From NCBI GenBank assembly GCA_964388085.1, contig CAYLZW010000214.1, positions 1 through 10,287 on the forward strand: a stretch of 10,287 nt of DNA. Reading direction: 5' to 3'. Position 1 is the stretch's first letter. The number at the start of each line of letters is the position of its first letter. The position numbers were made by a program, and so were the translations under genes. The notes beneath the pieces were generated by a model that made no database searches, was not told the origin of the DNA, and worked only from the letters and a program-made list of their open reading frames with translations. Positions 7,258 to 10,287 of this stretch are shown piece by piece. The stretch comes from CAYLZW01 sp964388085 (lineage in GTDB: Bacteria > Myxococcota > UBA727 > CAYLZW01).

Positions 7258-7665
7258 ATGTCCGAAGAGGATCCGTTCAAGCGCCGCGACACCCGCCCCT
7301 TTCTGGGCAAGACCGATCGACGCGAGTCTTTGCGCGCAGATCTGAAGTGTCGCGTCTCGTTCGAAGGCACCGCGCTCGAGGGCCGTGAGCCCCTCGAGCT
7401 CACCGGCAACGTCTCGCTGACCGGCTGCATGTTCGAGCCCGGCGCCATCGCGGACACCCCGCCGCAGGGCCTCACCGGCGAGGTGGAGCTGGCGATCGAT
7501 CGCAAGCGCTCGCTGACGTTGCCCGTGACCGTGGCGCCCCCGCCCGGCATGCGACCGGGGCTGTTCCTTCGCTTCCCCGAGCTCGACTTCGACACCGAGC
7601 GGACCCTCGCGCGCCTGCTCGACAAGACCAACCCGTTCGATGAGACGAGCTTCAAGCCGGAGTGA
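7258..7665 (+). CDS. Small stand-alone PilZ-domain protein
   Basis: A 135-residue protein made of little more than one PilZ domain, a predicted cyclic-di-GMP sensor in the cytoplasm. The two ligand motifs are R22-E-S-L-R26 (RxxxR) and N51-V-S-L-T-G56 (N/DxSxxG). They are followed by a strand pair ending L-F-L-R-F-P-E-L (102-109), where the family usually has a G-x-x-F-x-x-L strand. The first 20 residues are charged and outside the domain; the last 15 are polar. The ATG at 7258 follows GAGAGGA (7241-7247) by ten bases. An upstream in-frame start at 7156 would add 34 residues unlike the family and has no ribosome site. It is divergent from tRNA-Arg and from the larger PilZ gene beyond it. No enzyme or motility gene is adjacent, so its target is unknown. 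Confidence 0.85.
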   Translation: MSEEDPFKRRDTRPFLGKTDRRESLRADLKCRVSFEGTALEGREPLELTGNVSLTGCMFEPGAIADTPPQGLTGEVELAIDRKRSLTLPVTVAPPPGMRPGLFLRFPELDFDTERTLARLLDKTNPFDETSFKPE

Positions 7666-7934
7666 TCCAGCCTCGGTCAACCGGCCCATGCCACGGGGCC
7701 GCGCTGCAGGCCGGCCCGGCGCGCCGACAAAAGACAAGCGCGTGCGGGCTTGCAGATTCCACGAGACACGGGCAAGGATGCGCCCGTTGCGAAGTCGATG
7801 CTCCGCTCGCGGTGTGGCGACTTTCGGCAGCTCGGGAGATCCGCTCCGACAGATCGCCGCGGTATCTCCGCCGTAATGTGTGTTTGCCGACGTGTCTCCA
7901 CCGCCGGCGACCGACCGTGAAGAAAGTCTAAATG

Positions 7935-7951
7935 CCGGGGCCGAGCCCCGG
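7935..7951 (+). other. GC hairpin directly before the lipoprotein ribosome site
   Basis: CCGGGGC (7935-7941) and GCCCCGG (7945-7951) form a perfect seven-pair stem with a three-base loop, ending two bases before the GGAAAGGG ribosome site. No T-run follows, so it is not a terminator. It could stabilise the 5' end of the message or tune initiation. Confidence 0.55.
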
Positions 7952-7953
7952 AC

Positions 7954-7961
7954 GGAAAGGG
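7954..7961 (+). promoter_or_regulatory. Ribosome binding site fixing the lipoprotein start
   Basis: GGAAAGGG sits six bases before the ATG at 7968. It rules out the earlier in-frame ATG at 7932, which would put twelve basic and polar residues in front of the signal peptide. Confidence 0.7.
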
Positions 7962-7967
7962 AAAACC

Positions 7968-8225
7968 ATGAAGAAGTCTTCTCTCCTCCTGAGCCTCGGT
8001 TCCGCTGCTGCCCTCGCCGCCATCACCGGCTGCGCGTCCAGCTCCAGCGCCGAGAAGACGGACGCCCCCGCCACCGAGGAGGCCGCTCCCGCCGCCGCCG
8101 AGGAGGCTCCTGCCGAGGCCGCTCCCGCCGAGGCCGCTCCGGCCGAGGGCGAGGCTGCCCCCGCCGCCGAGGGTGCCGAGGCCGGCGCTGAGGCGTCCTG
8201 TGGCGAAGGCTCCTGCGGCGGCTGA
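7968..8225 (+). CDS. Small lipoprotein with C-terminal CGEGSCGG motif, putative MNIO-modified RiPP precursor (HvfA-like)
   Basis: An 85-residue predicted lipoprotein. The signal peptide has two lysines (2-3), a hydrophobic core (6-18) and the lipobox I-T-G-C with C22 as the lipidated residue. The residue after it is Ala, which by the E. coli rule favours the outer membrane. After a Ser cluster, residues 33-74 are almost only Ala, Glu and Pro with some Gly and no aromatic residues, so a flexible extended tether is likely. The end carries two tandem E-[AG]-S-C-G units (E75-G79 and E80-G84); C78 and C83 are the only cysteines besides the lipobox. In HvfA of Haemophilus, repeated EGKCG units are the sites where an MNIO enzyme builds copper-binding oxazolone/thioamide groups. 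The next genes encode just such an enzyme and partner. The substrate role is inferred from motif and position; Ser instead of Lys in the motif and the lipid anchor are departures from HvfA. Without modification it would be an ordinary spacer lipoprotein. Confidence 0.8.
   Translation: MKKSSLLLSLGSAAALAAITGCASSSSAEKTDAPATEEAAPAAAEEAPAEAAPAEAAPAEGEAAPAAEGAEAGAEASCGEGSCGG
8112..8141 (+). repeat. Two tandem 15-base repeats encoding A-E-A-A-P
   Basis: GCCGAGGCCGCTCCC (8112-8126) is followed at once by a copy differing only in the last base (8127-8141), and partly by a third. It lies in the tether region of the lipoprotein gene and could change copy number by slippage, altering tether length. Confidence 0.75.
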
Positions 8226-8279
8226 GCCGAAGGAAGCTGACTCGATCTGTCCGGCGTCGTTCGCGTCGCTGGGCTCGCA

Positions 8280-8313
8280 ACTGCGCATGTCGCCCTCGGG
8301 TGCCATGCGCAGT
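8280..8313 (+). other. Strong hairpin between precursor and maturase genes
   Basis: ACTGCGCATG (8280-8289) and CATGCGCAGT (8304-8313) form a perfect ten-pair stem around a 14-base loop that can pair further inside itself. It stands 54 bases after the lipoprotein stop and 26 bases before the DUF692 start. No run of T follows, so it is not a standard terminator. It fits a partial attenuator or an RNA-processing/stability element that would give more precursor than enzyme. Confidence 0.65.
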
Positions 8314-8339
8314 GGCGTTTGTGGGGTTAGGGTCTGGCG

Positions 8340-9224
8340 ATGCCTGCACCAGCACCGTCCATCGCGGGACACACACACGCACCGCCGGCTGCCGGCCCGT
8401 CCGGCGTTGGGCTCGGTTTTCGCCTCAAGCTCGCCCGCGAGCTGCTCGCCGCCGAGCACACGAGCGCCCGCTTCCTCGAGGTCGCGCCCGAGAACTACCT
8501 CGGCATCGGAGGCCCGCGCGCGCGCCTGCTCGCCGCCGCGGCCGAGCGCTGGCCCCTCGTCTGCCATGGCCTGTGCGGCGACTTCTCCGGCGCGGCGCCG
8601 CTCGATCACGAGCTGCTCGTCGAGCTGAAGGCGTTCCTGCGACGCTACGGCGCGCGTTGGTACAGCGACCACCTCTGCCTGACCCACGCCGCCGGCGCCG
8701 AGATCCACGACCTGCTGCCGCTGCCGTTTCATGGCGACGCGGTCCGGCGCACGGCCCGCCGGGTGCGCGAGGTGCGTGACCTCCTCGATCTGCCCATCGC
8801 CGTCGAGAACATCTCGGCCTACGCGCGCATGCCGGGCGGCGACCTCGAGGAGCCCGCCTTCGTGCGCGCGGTGCTCGAGGAGGCCGACTGCCTGCTCCTG
8901 CTCGACGTCAACAACGTGTACGTGAACTCGGTGAACTTCGGCTTCGACCCGAGGGCGTACATCGAGGCGCTGCCGCTCGAGCGCGTCGTGCAGATCCACG
9001 TCGCGGGTCACCGCGAGGAGCGCCCGGGGCTGCTCATCGACACGCACGGCGCGGCGATCATCGATCCGGTCTACGAGCTGCTCACTTGGACGCTCACAAA
9101 GTTGCCGAAGCAAGCCCCCGTGCTGCTCGAGCGGGACAACAACATCCCGCCGCTGCCGGAGCTCGAGCAGGAGCTGAGCCGCCTCGCAGCCATCGTCGAG
9201 CAAGCGCGGGTGGCGCATGGCTGA
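8340..9224 (+). CDS. DUF692 multinuclear non-heme iron oxidase (MNIO), HvfB/BufB-like RiPP maturase
   Basis: A 294-residue TIM-barrel enzyme of the DUF692/MNIO family, whose members (MbnB, TglH, HvfB, BufB) use iron and oxygen to remodel cysteines in ribosomal peptides. The family core runs from G-L-G-F-R (24-28) to the end. Candidate metal and active-site residues are all present: E47 in F-L-E-V-A-P-E-N-Y, H76, H111 in Y-S-D-H-L, E156 and N157 in V-E-N-I-S, D189/N191/N192 in L-L-D-V-N-N-V-Y, H220 and H224 in Q-I-H-V-A-G-H, D234 and H236 in I-D-T-H-G, E264 and D266 in L-L-E-R-D. The L-L-P-L-P-F (125-130) and F-G-F-D-P (200-204) segments are also typical. The first 21 residues are Pro/Ala-rich and dispensable to the fold; the ATG at 8340 has only a weak AGGG upstream. 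It has no signal peptide, so it acts in the cytoplasm before precursor export. Its stop overlaps the DUF2063 start by eight bases. Confidence 0.94.
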   Translation: MPAPAPSIAGHTHAPPAAGPSGVGLGFRLKLARELLAAEHTSARFLEVAPENYLGIGGPRARLLAAAAERWPLVCHGLCGDFSGAAPLDHELLVELKAFLRRYGARWYSDHLCLTHAAGAEIHDLLPLPFHGDAVRRTARRVREVRDLLDLPIAVENISAYARMPGGDLEEPAFVRAVLEEADCLLLLDVNNVYVNSVNFGFDPRAYIEALPLERVVQIHVAGHREERPGLLIDTHGAAIIDPVYELLTWTLTKLPKQAPVLLERDNNIPPLPELEQELSRLAAIVEQARVAHG

Positions 9225-9960
9225 TCTGCCGGACCTCGAGGGCGCGGTACGCGCGCTGTTGTTCGCCAAGGAGCCCGCGCCGGTGCCGGGGCTCGACGAC
9301 GAGATCCAACGCCTCTACCGCCGCCTCGTGCGCACCACGCTGTCGAACGTCGTGAAGAACGCCGTGCCACGCACGAAGGCGCTGCTCGGCGAGGACGCGC
9401 TCGAGGCGCTGCTCGCGCGCTGGCTCGAGGAGGCGCCGCCCACGACGAGGATCCTGCGCCGTGTGCCCGAGGGCTTCGCGGCCTTCTGTCAGTCGCTCGC
9501 CGACCCGCCGCACCCCGCCCTCGCGGAGCTCGTGCATTGGGAGGTGCTCGAGATCGAGGTGACGCACGCGCCCGACGCGGACGGCCCGGCACGTCCGACG
9601 ACGCCGCGCGAGGACGCGTTCGTGGAGTCGCACCCGAGCGCGCGCCTCGCGGTCTACCTGCATCCCGTGTTCGGCATCGCCAAGGGCGCCACCGCCTGGC
9701 CGGCCCCCACGAAGGAGCCGTCGTTCCTCGTCGCCTATCGAGCGGGGGAGCGCTTTCATTGGGTCGCGGTGCCGAAGCTGGTCGCGCAGGTGCTCTTGCA
9801 CACGGGCGAAGGGGTCACGCTCGGGGACGCGCTCCGCGCCATCGAGCAGCAGGCGGGTGAGGTCGTCGACCGCGCCTTCGCGCGCTCCTGGCTCGTGAAC
9901 CTGCAGCGGCGCGGAGCCTTGCTGGGCTTCCCGACGGCCGCGAGAGAGGGGACCGCATGA
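9217..9960 (+). CDS. DUF2063 partner protein of the MNIO (HvfC/BufC/MbnC-like)
   Basis: A 247-residue protein whose N-terminal half fits the DUF2063 domain found beside DUF692 enzymes. Visible marks are I-Q-R-L-Y-R-R-L-V (30-38), the P-R-T-K-A-L-L-G-E-D-A-L-E-A-L (51-65) segment, the W-L-E-E-A-P-P-T-T-R region (69-78), G-F-A-A-F (86-90), and P-A-L-A-E-L-V-H-W-E (100-109), matching the family pattern of Leu-rich helix plus Glu/Trp. In characterised systems such partners bind the precursor leader and form a complex with the MNIO that is needed for activity. The C-terminal half (about 140-240) contains an Ala/Val-rich region ending in a winged-helix-like W-L-V-N-L-Q-R-R-G-A-L-L-G-F (225-238), which could be the RiPP-recognition part; that is inference. 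It overlaps the MNIO gene by eight bases and its stop overlaps the next start as ATGA, so all three are translationally coupled. No signal peptide is seen. Confidence 0.88.
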   Translation: MADLPDLEGAVRALLFAKEPAPVPGLDDEIQRLYRRLVRTTLSNVVKNAVPRTKALLGEDALEALLARWLEEAPPTTRILRRVPEGFAAFCQSLADPPHPALAELVHWEVLEIEVTHAPDADGPARPTTPREDAFVESHPSARLAVYLHPVFGIAKGATAWPAPTKEPSFLVAYRAGERFHWVAVPKLVAQVLLHTGEGVTLGDALRAIEQQAGEVVDRAFARSWLVNLQRRGALLGFPTAAREGTA

Positions 9961-10287
9961 CGCGTATCGCCGTCGCCCAGATGACCTCCACGCACGACGT
10001 GGAGAAGAACTTCGAGACCTGCCGGCAGCTCGTGCAACAAGCCAAAGAGCGCGGCGCTCGCCTCGTCTCGCTGCCCGAGAACTTCGCCTTCCTCGGCGAG
10101 AAGGACGGCGACGTGCTCGGCCAAAAGCGCCCGCTCGAGAGCGATCTCGTGAAGCGCTATCGAGCGCTCGCCGCGGAGCACCACCTCTGGCTCTCCCTCG
10201 GCGGCTTCGCGGAGGACGGCCCCGACGAGCGCCACGCCTACAACGCGCACCTGCTCGTCGACGACGAGGGCGGCCTGCGCGCGGTCT
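9957..10287 (+). CDS. Nitrilase-superfamily amidohydrolase (partial), Nit1-like
   Basis: The first 110 residues of a carbon-nitrogen hydrolase; the gene continues past the right edge. The start T-R-I-A-V-A-Q-M-T-S-T (2-12), then N-F-E-T-C (18-22), then A-R-L-V-S-L-P-E-N-F-A-F-L (34-46) is typical, with E41 the Glu of the Glu-Lys-Cys triad. The L-W-L-S-L-G-G-F strand and the E-D-G-P-D-E-R-H-A-Y-N-A-H-L-L-V segment follow as expected; the Lys and Cys lie outside. It looks most like Nit1 proteins, which hydrolyse deaminated glutathione, but omega-amidase or another amide substrate cannot be excluded from this part. A strong ribosome site, AGAGAGGGG, lies just before the ATG, and the start overlaps the DUF2063 stop by four bases (ATGA). 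It therefore belongs to the MNIO operon by position; whether it shares its function is open. Confidence 0.92.
   Translation, partial: MTRIAVAQMTSTHDVEKNFETCRQLVQQAKERGARLVSLPENFAFLGEKDGDVLGQKRPLESDLVKRYRALAAEHHLWLSLGGFAEDGPDERHAYNAHLLVDDEGGLRAV

Larger units (their letters stand above)
7666..7967 (+). other. Gene-free leader region of the MNIO operon
   Basis: These 302 bases separate the small PilZ gene from the lipoprotein gene. No convincing coding sequence is seen in either direction, and no tRNA or direct repeat. No terminator with a T-run follows the PilZ stop. Weak -10-like strings TAATGT (7874-7879) and TCTAAA (7927-7932) lack good -35 partners. The one clear structure is the GC hairpin at 7935-7951. 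The operon promoter, and any metal- or stress-responsive operator, should lie here, but none can be named from sequence. Confidence 0.5.

Noticed and set aside
7932..7967. Upstream in-frame ATG for the lipoprotein
   Set aside because: It would overlap the hairpin and add twelve residues before a standard K-K signal peptide, and the good ribosome site fits the ATG at 7968.
8280..8313. Hairpin as a rho-independent terminator ending the precursor transcript
   Set aside because: No run of T follows the stem on either strand, so it is recorded as a hairpin of unknown role.
7677..9269. A long open frame on the minus strand opposite the MNIO operon
   Set aside because: It runs antisense through the well-supported DUF692 and lipoprotein genes. 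Its translation is low-complexity Arg/Gly/Ala-rich sequence, as expected from GC-rich DNA; no family resemblance is seen.
1..10287. CRISPR array, insertion sequence or phage genes
   Set aside because: No spaced direct repeats, transposase-like or phage-like products, or terminal inverted repeats were found on either strand.

Overview
This window is GC-rich bacterial chromosome with dense genes, short spacers and a strong preference for G/C at third codon positions. Two PilZ-domain genes, a receiver-like protein with a long coiled coil, a small Ala/Glu/Pro-rich lipoprotein and one alternative TTG-start habit together suggest a myxobacterial or related deltaproteobacterial lineage (Myxococcota). 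That placement is an inference from style and gene content; no rRNA or other taxonomic marker is present.

Layout. Bases 2-781 (minus) hold the first 260 residues of carB, the large subunit of carbamoyl-phosphate synthase; the rest lies outside. Divergent to it, 888-4025 (plus) is a three-gene translationally coupled unit: a GNAT/RimJ-RimL-like acetyltransferase, an XPB-type superfamily 2 helicase, and a DUF790/Bax1-type nuclease. The last two form the known XPB-Bax1 helicase-nuclease pair. A 4-hydroxybenzoyl-CoA-thioesterase-like hotdog enzyme (4034-4450, minus) converges on that unit. It shares a divergent promoter region with a degenerate receiver/coiled-coil protein (4552-5598, plus). Next come a PilZ protein with a J-domain-like remnant (5620-6768, minus), a complete tRNA-Arg(CCU) with encoded CCA and a textbook terminator (6933-7040, minus), and a second small PilZ protein (7258-7665, plus).

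The most interesting part is 7968 to the right edge (plus). A short lipoprotein whose last residues carry two tandem E-[AG]-S-C-G motifs is followed by a DUF692 enzyme (MNIO family, multinuclear non-heme iron-dependent oxidase) and its DUF2063 partner, then a nitrilase-family amidase running off the window. This order (small secreted precursor with EGKCG-like motifs, MNIO, DUF2063) matches HvfABC and bufferin-type RiPP loci, in which cysteines are turned into copper-binding heterocycles. Here the precursor looks lipidated, with the core motif at the end of a roughly 50-residue Ala/Glu/Pro tether. That would make it a membrane-anchored metallophore or metal buffer. A strong hairpin sits between precursor and maturase genes, and the last three genes overlap by 4-8 bases.
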